Below are positions 25,589-33,813 of a stretch of 64,000 nt of DNA, piece after piece. The position numbers and the translations under genes are program-made. Origin of the DNA: Actinomadura latina NBRC 106108 (GTDB lineage: Bacteria > Actinomycetota > Actinomycetes > Streptosporangiales > Streptosporangiaceae). Location: positions 52,682-116,681 of the forward strand of contig NZ_BCQS01000028.1 of the NCBI RefSeq assembly GCF_001552195.1, in the 5' to 3' direction. Below the pieces are notes generated by a model, which was not told the origin of the DNA, did not search any database, and saw only the letters and a list, made by a program, of their open reading frames with translations. Positions within the stretch are counted from its first letter, which is position 1. Every line of letters starts with the position of its first letter.

Positions 25589-26221
25589 TCAGTCGCGGAC
25601 GGCGACTCCGAGCACGTGCGGCGAGGCGGGGTTCCCGCGGCCGGGTTCCGGGAAGTCGAAACGCCGCTCGGTCCGCACGGTGAAGCCCGATCCGGCGATC
25701 CACTCGTCCGTCGGGCGGGACACGTGGCAGCCGGCCGCGAAGAACCACCACACGGCGTCGGCGTACCGCTGGAACCGCACCTTCCCCGGCGTGCTCCCCC
25801 GGACGTGCTCGTAGTAGCGCAGCTCGCCGCCCGGCTTGAGGACGCGCCTCAGCTCGGCCAGGGCGCGGACGGGGTCGCGCACCGAGCACAGCACGAGCGA
25901 CGCGACCGCGACGTCGAACGACGCGTCGTCCACGTCGAGGTCCTCGGCGACGCCGGGACGCACCGTGACGGGGACGGGCGCGCGGCCGGCGGCATGGTCG
26001 GCCTTGGCGCGCAGCCGCGGCTCGGGTTCGATGGCGACGACCTCCGTGACCTCCGGCGGGTAGTGCGCGAAGTTGGCCCCGTATCCGGCGCCCACCTCCA
26101 GCACGCGGCCGGACGCCCCGGCGAGCAGCTCGGCGCGGTGCGCGTCGCCGCCCGCCCGGGCGCAGCCGGCGTCCAGCCGCGGGTAGAACCGGGCGAAGAT
26201 CGGATGGTTCAGGTCGGTCAT
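25589..26221 (-). CDS. Class I SAM-dependent methyltransferase
   Basis: A 210-residue methyltransferase with the Rossmann motif I VLEVGAGYGANF, a motif II acidic residue in VVAIEPEPRLR, and the LRRVLKPGGELRYYEH block typical of the Methyltransf_11/UbiE-like group. The target is unknown. The start at ATG 26219-26221 (MTDLNHPIF) was chosen because GGCGGAG lies upstream and homologous proteins usually begin this way; an ATG ten codons earlier is possible. Divergent from the histidine kinase gene. Confidence 0.9.
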   Translation of the reverse strand: MTDLNHPIFARFYPRLDAGCARAGGDAHRAELLAGASGRVLEVGAGYGANFAHYPPEVTEVVAIEPEPRLRAKADHAAGRAPVPVTVRPGVAEDLDVDDASFDVAVASLVLCSVRDPVRALAELRRVLKPGGELRYYEHVRGSTPGKVRFQRYADAVWWFFAAGCHVSRPTDEWIAGSGFTVRTERRFDFPEPGRGNPASPHVLGVAVRD

Positions 26222-26348
26222 CCACGCAGTCTCCGCCGCCGTCCCGGCCACCGCAAGATCGCCGCGCGGCGGCGCTGCTCAGCGGTGATACCCGAGGGGC
26301 GGGTCGGATCTCCCTCCTCCGGGTCAGGCCGTCCGGCCGCCGCGGGTT

Positions 26349-26355
26349 CTAGGCT
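26349..26355 (+). promoter_or_regulatory. Candidate -10 element (TAGGCT) of the two-component operon
   Basis: TAGGCT at 26350-26355 lies 8 bases before the kinase ATG, which has no Shine-Dalgarno; a leaderless or very short-leader transcript is likely. The 142-base gap to the divergent methyltransferase shows no other feature. Confidence 0.35.
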
Positions 26356-26363
26356 CCGAGTCG

Positions 26364-27614
26364 ATGAACGATCCAGACCGCGCCGCGGCGGCCGGCCGCA
26401 CCCGGCTGCTCGCCGGCGTCCACTCCGCCCTGCTGCCCGGCGGGGACGGCCCGCCCGTCACCCTGCTGCCCGGGCGCCTGGTGCTGCGCGTCCCGATCCT
26501 GCTGCTGCTCGCCGGGATGACGATCGGCTTCACCGCGGGATCCATCGCCATCGCGATCCAGCAGGACCGCATGGCGTCCGGGCTGGCCTGGCCGCTCGGC
26601 GTGCTGCAGGCGACGCCGCTGATCTTCGCGGTCCGGTGGCCGCTCGCCGCCTGGCGGGTCGCGTCGTTCGGCCTGCTGCTCACGGTGCTCGTCCGGCACG
26701 GCGAGGGCTTCATGCCGTGGCCGGTCACCGCGATCCTGGCCCTGGTCGTCATCCTGTTCTTCACCGGCGTCGGCTCGGACCGGCAGACCACCGTCGGGGT
26801 CGGCGCGGTCACCGTGGCCGGGGTGCTGCTGCCCGCCGTGCTGTTCGGCACGCCCGGCTGGTTCGCCATGATCCTCGCGGGGATCGCGGCGGTCGCGCTG
26901 ACGTTCGGCGACGCGGTCGGCGGGCGGCACTCCGCGGTGGAGGAGCTGCGCCGCCGCGAGGAGCAGCACCGGCAGGACCTGGCCCGGCAGGCGGTGCTGG
27001 AGGAGCGCGCCCGCATCGCCCGCGAGCTCCACGACGTGGTCGCGCACCACATGTCGGTGATCGCGATGCAGGCGGAGGCCGCCCCCTACAAGATCCCCGA
27101 CCTGCCGGACGCCGCCCTGCGGACGTTCGGGGTGGTGCGGGACGCGGCGCGCGAGGCGCTCACCGAGACGCGCCGCGTCGTGGGGCTGCTGCGCTCCGAC
27201 GACGAGGGCGCCGAGCGGGCCCCGCAGCCGGGCCTGGACCGGCTGGACGACCTGGTCGCCGCCGCCCGCCGCTCCGGGCTGTCGGTCGCGACCGTCGTGG
27301 TCGGCATGCCGCGTCCGCTGAACGCCGGCGTGGACCTGTCGGCGTACCGGATCGTCCAGGAGTCGCTGAGCAACGCGTCCCGGTACGCGCCCGGGTCGCG
27401 CGTCCACGTCGAGGTGAAGTACGGGCCGGAGGCGCTGTCGGTGTCGGTCACCGACGACGGCGCCCGCGGCGCGCCGGAGGAGTCGCAGGGCGGCGGCCAC
27501 GGCCTGGTCGGGATGCGCGAGCGCGTCTCGATGCTGGGCGGCCGCCTCGACGCCGGCCCGCACGGCCAGGGGTGGTCGGTGGCGGCCGAGTTGCCCTATG
27601 GAGACGCGGACTGA
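26364..27614 (+). CDS. Two-component sensor histidine kinase (NarL-type partner)
   Basis: Membrane histidine kinase of 416 residues. Residues 45-180 contain about five membrane helices with short loops and no large extracellular domain, so it probably senses a membrane or intracellular signal. The HisKA_3 box is RARIARELHDVVAHHMSVIA with phosphoryl-accepting H223. The HATPase domain has an N-box SLSNASRYA and a G-box GHGLVGMRERV. The response regulator gene follows 25 bases after the stop, forming a pair. Confidence 0.95.
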   Translation: MNDPDRAAAAGRTRLLAGVHSALLPGGDGPPVTLLPGRLVLRVPILLLLAGMTIGFTAGSIAIAIQQDRMASGLAWPLGVLQATPLIFAVRWPLAAWRVASFGLLLTVLVRHGEGFMPWPVTAILALVVILFFTGVGSDRQTTVGVGAVTVAGVLLPAVLFGTPGWFAMILAGIAAVALTFGDAVGGRHSAVEELRRREEQHRQDLARQAVLEERARIARELHDVVAHHMSVIAMQAEAAPYKIPDLPDAALRTFGVVRDAAREALTETRRVVGLLRSDDEGAERAPQPGLDRLDDLVAAARRSGLSVATVVVGMPRPLNAGVDLSAYRIVQESLSNASRYAPGSRVHVEVKYGPEALSVSVTDDGARGAPEESQGGGHGLVGMRERVSMLGGRLDAGPHGQGWSVAAELPYGDAD

Positions 27615-27639
27615 TCTTCGCCGCCGTAGGGTTGGCATC

Positions 27640-28326
27640 GTGACGATTCGGGTGCTGATCGCCGACGACCAGGTGATGATCCGCGACGGGCTCGCGGCGC
27701 TGCTGTCCTCCGACCCGGAGATCGAGGTGGTCGGGCAGGCGGGCAACGGCCGCGAGGCCGTGGAGATGGGCCGCCGGCTCGACCCGGACGTGATCGTGAT
27801 GGACATCCGGATGCCGGAGATGGACGGCCTCGCCGCCACCGCCGAGCTGGTGGGCGACCCCGGCGCGAGCCGCGCCACCGGCGCCGACCCGGCCGGTGCG
27901 CGGCCGAAGGTGCTCGTCCTCACCACGTTCGACCTGGACGAGTACGTCTACGAGGCGCTCGGCTCGGGCGCCAGCGGGTTCCTGCTGAAGGACGCCTCGG
28001 CGGCCGACCTGGTGAACGGCGTGCGGATCGTGGCGGCGGGCGACGCGCTGCTCGCCCCGTCCATCACCCGGCGGCTGATCGGCGACTTCGCGCGCCGGCG
28101 CCGGCACCAGCGGCCGAGCCCGAAGGCGACCGCGGGGCTGACGCCGCGCGAGCTGGACGTGCTGCGGCTGATCGCGCGCGGGCTGTCGAACGCCGAGATC
28201 GCCGCCGAGCTGGTGCTGGCCGAGCAGACGATCAAGACGCACGTCGGGCACGTGCTGACCAAGCTGGCGCTGCGCGACCGCACCCAGGCCGTCGTGTACG
28301 CCTACGAGAACGGCCTCGTCGGTTAG
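27640..28326 (+). CDS. NarL/FixJ-type response regulator
   Basis: Partner of the preceding kinase, 228 residues. The receiver has D9/D10, the phosphorylation site D55 (VIVMDIRMPEMDG), T and K at the usual places (LTTFD and LLKDA), and carries an insert of about 15 residues before beta-4. The LuxR-type helix-turn-helix is LTPRELDVLRLIARGLSNAE followed by QTIKTHVGHVLTKL. The start GTG 27640-27642 lies 7 bases after TAGGGT, which could act as its own -10, but read-through from the kinase gene is at least as likely. Confidence 0.94.
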   Translation: MTIRVLIADDQVMIRDGLAALLSSDPEIEVVGQAGNGREAVEMGRRLDPDVIVMDIRMPEMDGLAATAELVGDPGASRATGADPAGARPKVLVLTTFDLDEYVYEALGSGASGFLLKDASAADLVNGVRIVAAGDALLAPSITRRLIGDFARRRRHQRPSPKATAGLTPRELDVLRLIARGLSNAEIAAELVLAEQTIKTHVGHVLTKLALRDRTQAVVYAYENGLVG

Positions 28327-28335
28327 CGGGGCGGG

Positions 28336-29292
28336 TCAGCGCGAGGGGTCCAGGACGAGCTTGCCGGCGGTGCGGCGCGCCCGCATGTCCTCGTGCGCGC
28401 GCCTCGCCTCGGTGAGCCCGTACTCGCCGCCGCCGATGACGCGGAGCCGGCCGCCGGCGGCGAGGCCGAACAGCTCCTCCAGCGCGGTGCGCATCACGTC
28501 GCCGGGAAGCTGGAAGACGTGCGCCAGCCACATGCCGGAGATCGTCGTGGAGTGCGCCATCAGCGTGGCCGGCCGGACGGGCGACGGCTCCTTCCGCGAT
28601 GCCATGCCGTAGAAGGCGAGGCGCCCGAACGGGGCGAGGGCGCGCAGGCTCTGGTCGGTGACCGCGCCGCCCGTCATCTCCAGGACGATGTCGACCCGCT
28701 TCCCGCCGTTGGCGTCGATCAGCGCGTCCTTCAGGTCGGGCTCGTTGGCGTCGATCGCGGCGTCGGCGCCGAGGTCGAGGGCGAGGTCGCGCTTCTCCTC
28801 GGAGGAGGCGGTGGCGATGACGCGCCCGGCGCCCCACGCCTTGGCGAGCTGGACGGCGAGCGTCCCGACCCCGCCGGCGGCGGCGTGCACGACGACGGAC
28901 TCGCCCGGCGCGAGGTGCGTGCTGCGGCGCAGCAGCACCCACGCGGACGCGCCCTGCACGATCATGCCGAGCGCGGTGACGTCGTCGATGGCGTCGGGGA
29001 CGTCCCAGGCCAGCGCCTCGGGCGCGACGGCCTTCTCGGCGTAGCCGCCGGTGCCGACGAGCGCGACGACGCGGCGGCCGTCCGCGGTGGTGCCGACGAC
29101 CTCGCCGCCCGGCACCATCGGCAGCGTGGACGCCGACAGGTAGCTGTTCTCGGCCTGGTGGGTGTCGGCGTAGTTGACACCGGCCCGGGAGACGTCCACG
29201 AGCAGGTGCCCGGGCCCGGCGGACGGGTCGGGCAGCTCGGTGACGGTCAGGACCTCGGGCCCGCCGAACTCGGTGATCTGGATCGCGCGCAT
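28336..29292 (-). CDS. Zinc-independent quinone oxidoreductase (MDR superfamily)
   Basis: NADPH-dependent quinone oxidoreductase-like protein of 318 residues. It starts with MRAIQITEFGGPEVL, typical of QorA-like enzymes, has a groES-like domain without zinc ligands, and the NAD(P)-binding VVVHAAAGGVGTLAVQLAK with A-AxGGVG. Reduction of quinones or enones is expected; no specific substrate is suggested. AGGAG lies 5-8 bases before the ATG at 29290-29292. It follows the SDR gene by 29 bases and is probably in one operon with it, under the same TetR operator. Confidence 0.9.
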   Translation of the reverse strand: MRAIQITEFGGPEVLTVTELPDPSAGPGHLLVDVSRAGVNYADTHQAENSYLSASTLPMVPGGEVVGTTADGRRVVALVGTGGYAEKAVAPEALAWDVPDAIDDVTALGMIVQGASAWVLLRRSTHLAPGESVVVHAAAGGVGTLAVQLAKAWGAGRVIATASSEEKRDLALDLGADAAIDANEPDLKDALIDANGGKRVDIVLEMTGGAVTDQSLRALAPFGRLAFYGMASRKEPSPVRPATLMAHSTTISGMWLAHVFQLPGDVMRTALEELFGLAAGGRLRVIGGGEYGLTEARRAHEDMRARRTAGKLVLDPSR

Positions 29293-29321
29293 GTCTCTCC
29301 TGTCGGTCTCGGGCGGACGGC

Positions 29322-30083
29322 TCAGCGGGGGCCGGGGACGCCGCGGAACTTGAACGGCTCGGACGTGCGGCCCGGCACGACGTACCACGCCTCGCCCGCC
29401 CCGTCGGCCCCCAGGATGCCCATGAACGCCTCGACGACGTCGTCCACGTGCAGGATCGGGAAGCCGGTCTCCTGGAGGTGCCCCTTCAGCGGGGTGAGGA
29501 TGTCGGTGTCGGCGAACGAGGGGCACAGGGCGTTCACCCGGATGCCCTCCGCGGCGAACGTGGGGCCGAGCGCGCGGACGAGGCCGACGACGGCGGCCTT
29601 GTTGGCGCCGTAGACGGGGTCGAACGGCGTCGCGGTGAGCGCCGCCATGCTGGCGGTGCAGACGATGTCGCCGCCGCCGCGGGCGCGCAGCGCGGGCAGC
29701 GCGGCGTGCGCGCCGAACACGACGCCGTCGAGGTTGATGCCCATGGCCCGCCGGTAGGCCGCGAGGTCGAAGTCGTCGCCCACTCCCCCGCCGCCGGCGA
29801 CGCCCGCGTTGAGGAACGCGACGTCCAGGCCGCCGAAGCGCTCGACGGCGGCCGCGACGGCGGCCTCGCTGTCGGCGGGCTCGCGCACGTCGCAGCGGAC
29901 GAACACCGCGTCCAGCTCCTTCGCGAGCGCGTCCCCCGCCTCCACGTCGACGTCGGCGAGCACCACGCGGGCGCCCTCGCGGGCGAGCCGGCGCGCCACC
30001 GCGGCCCCGATGCCGTTGGATCCGCCCGTGATCAGCGCGACCTTGCCCGTGCCGTCGAAGCCCGTGCCGTCGAAGGCTGCCAT
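29322..30083 (-). CDS. Short-chain dehydrogenase/reductase
   Basis: NAD(P)-dependent oxidoreductase of 253 residues. It has the cofactor motif TGGSNGIG (residues 19-26), the LADVDVEAGD acidic position that favours NAD, NAGVAGG, the active-site Ser in TASMAAL, and YGANK with Tyr and Lys. It resembles SDRs annotated as 3-hydroxyacyl-CoA or 15-hydroxyprostaglandin-type dehydrogenases. It is divergent from an acyl-CoA dehydrogenase across 46 bases that hold a palindromic operator, which suggests a role in the same fatty acid or acyl-CoA pathway. GGGAGG lies 8 bases before the ATG. Confidence 0.9.
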   Translation of the reverse strand: MAAFDGTGFDGTGKVALITGGSNGIGAAVARRLAREGARVVLADVDVEAGDALAKELDAVFVRCDVREPADSEAAVAAAVERFGGLDVAFLNAGVAGGGGVGDDFDLAAYRRAMGINLDGVVFGAHAALPALRARGGGDIVCTASMAALTATPFDPVYGANKAAVVGLVRALGPTFAAEGIRVNALCPSFADTDILTPLKGHLQETGFPILHVDDVVEAFMGILGADGAGEAWYVVPGRTSEPFKFRGVPGPR

Positions 30084-30099
30084 GGGGACTCCCTCCCGA

Positions 30100-30121
30100 A
30101 GTAACTGACTCGTCAGTTACT
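30100..30121. promoter_or_regulatory. Palindromic operator between divergent SDR and acyl-CoA dehydrogenase genes
   Basis: AGTAACTGAC-TC-GTCAGTTACT is a perfect inverted repeat of 10-bp arms around 2 bases. It overlaps TACTCT (30118-30123), a -10-like element ending 6 bases before the acyl-CoA dehydrogenase ATG. The likely ligand-responsive protein is the TetR regulator at 31350-32012, which is encoded in the same transcript as the dehydrogenase. Confidence 0.8.
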
Positions 30122-30123
30122 CT
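30118..30123 (+). promoter_or_regulatory. Candidate -10 element (TACTCT) of the acyl-CoA dehydrogenase gene
   Basis: TACTCT lies 6 bases before ATG 30130, and no Shine-Dalgarno is present, so the mRNA is probably leaderless. The element shares bases with the right arm of the operator, so repressor binding would block it. Confidence 0.45.
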
Positions 30124-30129
30124 AGCGGA

Positions 30130-31353
30130 ATGGACTTCGGTTTGAGCGAGCGGGCCCAGGAGTACCTCGGCCGCCTCCAGGAATTCATGGACTCCCACGT
30201 CTACCCCGCTGAGCCGGTCTACGCGGCCCAGCGGGCCGAGTTGCACGCGGCGGGCCGCGAGCACCACGTCCCCCAGATCGTCGAGGACCTCAAGGTCGAG
30301 GCCCGCAAGCGCGGCCTGTGGAACCTGTTCCTCCCCGACGCCGACGACCCCGCCCACGGCCTGTCGGTCACCGACTACGCGTCCCTCGCCGAGGTGACGG
30401 GACGCTCCCCCGGCCTGGCGCCCGAGGCGACCAACTGCGCGGCGCCCGACACCGGGAACATGGAGGTCCTGCACCTGTTCGGCACGCCCGAGCAGAAGGA
30501 GAGGTGGCTGCGGCCGCTGCTGGACGGCGAGATCCGCAGCGCGTTCGCGATGACCGAGCCGGACGTCGCCAGCTCCGACGCCACCAACATCTCCACCCGC
30601 GTCGAGCGGGACGGCGACCACTACGTCGTCAACGGCCGCAAGTGGTGGACGAGCGGCGCCGCCGACCCCCGCTGCAAGGTCATGATCCTCATGGGCAAGA
30701 CCGACCCGGACGGGCACCCGTACCGGCAGCAGTCGATGGTCCTCGTGCCCTTCGACACGCCCGGCGTGGAGGTCGTCCGGTCGCTGCCCGTGTTCGGCTA
30801 CCAGGACCAGCACGGCCACTGCGAGATCACCTTCACCGACGTCCGCGTGCCGGTGGAGAACCTCATCGGTGAGGAGGGCGGCGGCTTCGCGATCGCGCAG
30901 GCCCGGCTCGGCCCCGGCCGCATCCACCACTGCATGCGCGCGATCGGGATGGCCGAGCGGGCACTGGAGCTGATGTGCGAGCGCGCGGTGTCGCGGGTGG
31001 CGTTCGGCGGCCCGCTGGCCAAGCAGGGCGTCGTCCGCCAGCAGATCGCCGAGTCGCGGATGGCGATCGAGCAGGCCCGGCTGCTCACCCTGAAGGCGGC
31101 CTGGATGATCGACAAGCTCGGCGTGCAGGCGGCCCGGTCCGAGGTCGCGGCGATCAAGGTGATCGCACCGCGCGTCGCGCTGGACGTCGTCGACCGCGCG
31201 ATCCAGGTGCACGGCGGCGCCGGCGTCAGCGGCGACACCCCGCTCGCCGCGATGTGGGCGGGCCTGCGCACGCTGCGTCTCGCGGACGGCCCGGACGAGG
31301 TGCACGTGCGCTCCGTGGCCCGCGCCGAGCTGGGCACGTACCTCGGCACATGA
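30130..31353 (+). CDS. Acyl-CoA dehydrogenase
   Basis: FAD enzyme of 407 residues that oxidises an acyl-CoA at the alpha-beta position. Seen are the FAD-binding AFAMTEPDVASSDATNI, WWTSGAADPRCK, the GRIHHCMRAIGMAERALE helix, RVAFGGPLAKQG, and IQVHGGAGVSGDTPLA near the C-terminus. The N-terminal domain shows the form of the ACAD10/11-like bacterial group that acts on long or branched substrates. The regulator gene overlaps the stop (ATGA), and the operator lies just upstream. Confidence 0.93.
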   Translation: MDFGLSERAQEYLGRLQEFMDSHVYPAEPVYAAQRAELHAAGREHHVPQIVEDLKVEARKRGLWNLFLPDADDPAHGLSVTDYASLAEVTGRSPGLAPEATNCAAPDTGNMEVLHLFGTPEQKERWLRPLLDGEIRSAFAMTEPDVASSDATNISTRVERDGDHYVVNGRKWWTSGAADPRCKVMILMGKTDPDGHPYRQQSMVLVPFDTPGVEVVRSLPVFGYQDQHGHCEITFTDVRVPVENLIGEEGGGFAIAQARLGPGRIHHCMRAIGMAERALELMCERAVSRVAFGGPLAKQGVVRQQIAESRMAIEQARLLTLKAAWMIDKLGVQAARSEVAAIKVIAPRVALDVVDRAIQVHGGAGVSGDTPLAAMWAGLRTLRLADGPDEVHVRSVARAELGTYLGT

Positions 31354-32012
31354 CCAATGACACGGGGGAGGCGGGCGTGCGGCGGCGGATGCCGTACGCC
31401 CGGCGGCGCGAGCAGCTGCTGCAGGTCGCGCTCGCCGAGTTCGGCCGCCGCGGCTACCACCTGACCCAGATGGAGCACGTGGCGGTGGCGGCGCGGGTGT
31501 CCAAGGCGCTGCTGTACCAGCATTTCGCGTCCAAGGAGGAGCTGTTCGCCGAGGTCACCGAGGCGATCGTCGGCGAGCTCACCGCGCGGCTGAACGAGGG
31601 GGTGCTCGCCGCGCACGGCTCGGCGGACGGGATCCGGGCGATGATCCGGGTGCTGTTCGACTACGCCACCGCGGAGCCGGACGCGTGGGCACTGGTCGTC
31701 CGGCATCTGGACAAGCCGGAGGTGGGGCTGGAGCTGCGGGAGCTGCGCGACCGGCTCGGCACCGCGTTCGCCGACCTGCTGCTGCGCCGCCGCCGCGCCG
31801 ACCCGGCGTTGTCCCCGGCCGCGCTGGAGGTCAACGAGCACCGCGCCCGGCTGCTCGTCCCGCTGATGTACGGGTCGATGCTGTCGATGGTGTCGTGGTG
31901 GCTGGAGCACCCCGACACCCCGCGCGAGCGCGCCGAGCAGATGGCGGTGGAGTTCATCTGGCTCGGCCTCGACCGGCTCCGGGCGGGCGAGCGCCTGGCC
32001 AGGGAGCCCTAG
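31350..32012 (+). CDS. TetR family transcriptional regulator
   Basis: Repressor of 220 residues. The N-terminal helix-turn-helix is ALAEFGRRGYHLTQMEHVAV followed by VSKALLYQHFASKEELFAEV. The C-terminal ligand domain is of the kind seen in regulators of acyl-CoA metabolism. It starts inside the stop codon of the acyl-CoA dehydrogenase gene, so it is co-expressed and can autoregulate through the 30100-30121 palindrome. The ligand is not known; an acyl-CoA is the natural guess from context. Confidence 0.92.
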   Translation: MTNDTGEAGVRRRMPYARRREQLLQVALAEFGRRGYHLTQMEHVAVAARVSKALLYQHFASKEELFAEVTEAIVGELTARLNEGVLAAHGSADGIRAMIRVLFDYATAEPDAWALVVRHLDKPEVGLELRELRDRLGTAFADLLLRRRRADPALSPAALEVNEHRARLLVPLMYGSMLSMVSWWLEHPDTPRERAEQMAVEFIWLGLDRLRAGERLAREP

Positions 32013-32067
32013 CCGGACACGGCGTCGCGGACGAGGCCGAGGGCGGCCGGCGCCCGCGCATGCGAAA

Positions 32068-32094
32068 GGCCGGGGACGGCGAGCGTCCCCGGCC
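32068..32094 (-). terminator. Terminator after the cold-shock gene
   Basis: A perfect 10-bp stem with a 7-base loop; on the minus strand GGCCGGGGAC and GTCCCCGGCC are followed by TTT. It lies 22 bases past the cold-shock gene stop. It may also stop read-through from the TetR gene on the other strand. Confidence 0.75.
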
Positions 32095-32116
32095 TGACGT
32101 GGGTCAGATCAGTGCC

Positions 32117-32320
32117 TTAGAGCGGGTAGACGCCCTCGGCCTGCGGGCCCTTCTGGCCCTGGGTGATCTCGAACCCGACGCGCTGGTTCTCGTCCAGGCT
32201 GCGGTATCCGTTGGTGGTGATCGCGGAGTAGTGGACGAACACGTCCGGGCCGCCGCCGTCAGGCGCGATGAACCCGAAGCCCTTCTCGGCGTTGAACCAC
32301 TTCACGGTGCCTTCGGCCAT
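32117..32320 (-). CDS. Cold-shock protein (CspA family)
   Basis: Single-stranded RNA/DNA-binding protein of 67 residues, a single cold-shock domain. The RNP1 motif KGFGFI and the RNP2 motif VFVHYSAI are intact, and the start MAEGTVKWFNAEKG is typical. GAAGGA lies 8 bases before the ATG. The approximately 190 bases upstream, before the kynureninase stop, form a long untranslated stretch that could hold a temperature-responsive leader, but I see no specific element. Confidence 0.97.
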   Translation of the reverse strand: MAEGTVKWFNAEKGFGFIAPDGGGPDVFVHYSAITTNGYRSLDENQRVGFEITQGQKGPQAEGVYPL

Positions 32321-32508
32321 GCTGTTTTTCCTTCTGGTGTAACCTCACCGGCCCGCCGGGCGGCGGACCGGGCTGCAAGCGGACTCATCCCACGTCCGCC
32401 GGTCACCCGGAAAAACGCTTCGAGACTGCCCGACGCCGGCGTGGCCGACGTCATCGTGCAACGGGTCCGAACCTACCCGATACCGGCCCGACTTATGCAC
32501 CGACACAC

Positions 32509-33813
32509 CTAAACAAGATCTGCCAGGGCCTCGGCGGCGCGGTGGCAGTCGTGGAACGTGCAGTACAGCGGGACGGGCGCGAGCCGGACGACATCGGGTT
32601 CCCGCGCGTCGGCGAGCACGCCGTGGGCCCGCGCGAGCCGCCGGACGAGCCCGCCGGCGTCCGCGACCCGCAGCGACAGCTGGGTGCCGCGCGCCGCCGG
32701 GTCGGCCGGGGTGATGATCTCCACACCGCCGGCCGGGGCGAGCCGGGACGCCAGGTAGCCGGTGAGCCGCTCGCTCTTGGCGCGCAGCGCGTCCATCCCG
32801 ACCCGGTCGAAGATCTCCAGCGAGGCGAGGACGGGCGCGAGCGCCATGATCGGCGGGTTGGACAGCTGCCAGGCGTCGGCGGACGCGGGCGCCGCGATGC
32901 CGGGGTCCATCCGGAAGCGGACGGACGGGTCGGTCCCCCACCAGCCGGACAGCTTCGGCACGGACGCGTCCCGCACATGCCGCTCGTGGACGAAGCAGCC
33001 CGCGACCGCGCCGGGCCCGCCGTTGAGGTACTTGTAGGTGCACCAGGCGGCGAAGTCGACGTCCCAGTCGTGCAGCCGCAGCGGAACGTTCCCGGCGGCG
33101 TGCGCGAGGTCCCAGCCGACGACGGCGCCGGCGGCGCGGCCCGCCTTGGTGATCGCGGGCATGTCCATGAGCTGGCCGGTCAGGTAGTTGACGCCGCCGA
33201 GCAGGACGAGCGCGACCGTGCCGCCCTCGCGTTCGAGGAAGCCGAGGACGTCCTCGGTGCGCAGGTTGTCCTCGCCGGGGCGGGGCTTCAGCCGCACGAC
33301 CGCCTCGGCCGGGTCGAGCCCGTGGTGGACGGCCTGGCTGGCGACCGCGTAGGAGTCGGACGGGAACGCCGCGTCCTCGATGACGATGCGGGTGCGGGTG
33401 CCCGCGGGCCGGTAGAAGCTCGCCATCATCAGGTGCAGGTTGACGGTGAGCGAGTTCATCGCGACGACCTCGTGCGGCCGCGCGCCGACGAGCCGGGCAG
33501 CGGGCTCGCGGAGCAGCTCGTGGTAGTCCACCCACGGCCGGCGGGCCCGCGTGTGGCCCTCGACGGCGAGCCGCGCCCAGTCGTCCAGCTCCTCCTGGAG
33601 CCGCCCCGCCACGCTGCGCGGCTGGAGGCCGAGGGAGTTGCCGGCGAAGTACGCGGCCTCCCCGTACGCTCCGCCGGGGGCGGGCGGGACGAGGAACTCG
33701 CCGCGCAGCGTGGGCAGCGGGTCGGCCTCGTCGAGCCGCCGCGCCTCGTCCTCCCGGCTCACGGCGTCCTCCCGGCTCACGGCGGCCTCCGGGCTCGGGT
33801 CCTGCGAGCTCAC
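32509..33813 (-). CDS. kynU: Kynureninase
   Basis: PLP enzyme that cleaves kynurenine or 3-hydroxykynurenine to anthranilate or 3-hydroxyanthranilate and alanine. It has 434 residues. YFAGNSLGLQPRS, the cofactor contact WDLAHAAGNVPL and the Schiff-base lysine K261 in WCTYKYLNGGPG are diagnostic. The first 30 residues are a low-complexity acidic tail with a short duplicated VSRED segment. GTG 33811-33813 overlaps the stop of the ACMS decarboxylase gene as GTGA. Context (3-hydroxyanthranilate dioxygenase upstream in the operon) favours 3-hydroxykynurenine as substrate. Confidence 0.95.
   Translation of the reverse strand: MSSQDPSPEAAVSREDAVSREDEARRLDEADPLPTLRGEFLVPPAPGGAYGEAAYFAGNSLGLQPRSVAGRLQEELDDWARLAVEGHTRARRPWVDYHELLREPAARLVGARPHEVVAMNSLTVNLHLMMASFYRPAGTRTRIVIEDAAFPSDSYAVASQAVHHGLDPAEAVVRLKPRPGEDNLRTEDVLGFLEREGGTVALVLLGGVNYLTGQLMDMPAITKAGRAAGAVVGWDLAHAAGNVPLRLHDWDVDFAAWCTYKYLNGGPGAVAGCFVHERHVRDASVPKLSGWWGTDPSVRFRMDPGIAAPASADAWQLSNPPIMALAPVLASLEIFDRVGMDALRAKSERLTGYLASRLAPAGGVEIITPADPAARGTQLSLRVADAGGLVRRLARAHGVLADAREPDVVRLAPVPLYCTFHDCHRAAEALADLV

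Noticed and set aside
32068..32094. Small RNA or riboswitch hairpin
   Set aside because: A single perfect stem followed by TTT directly after the cold-shock gene is best explained as a terminator.
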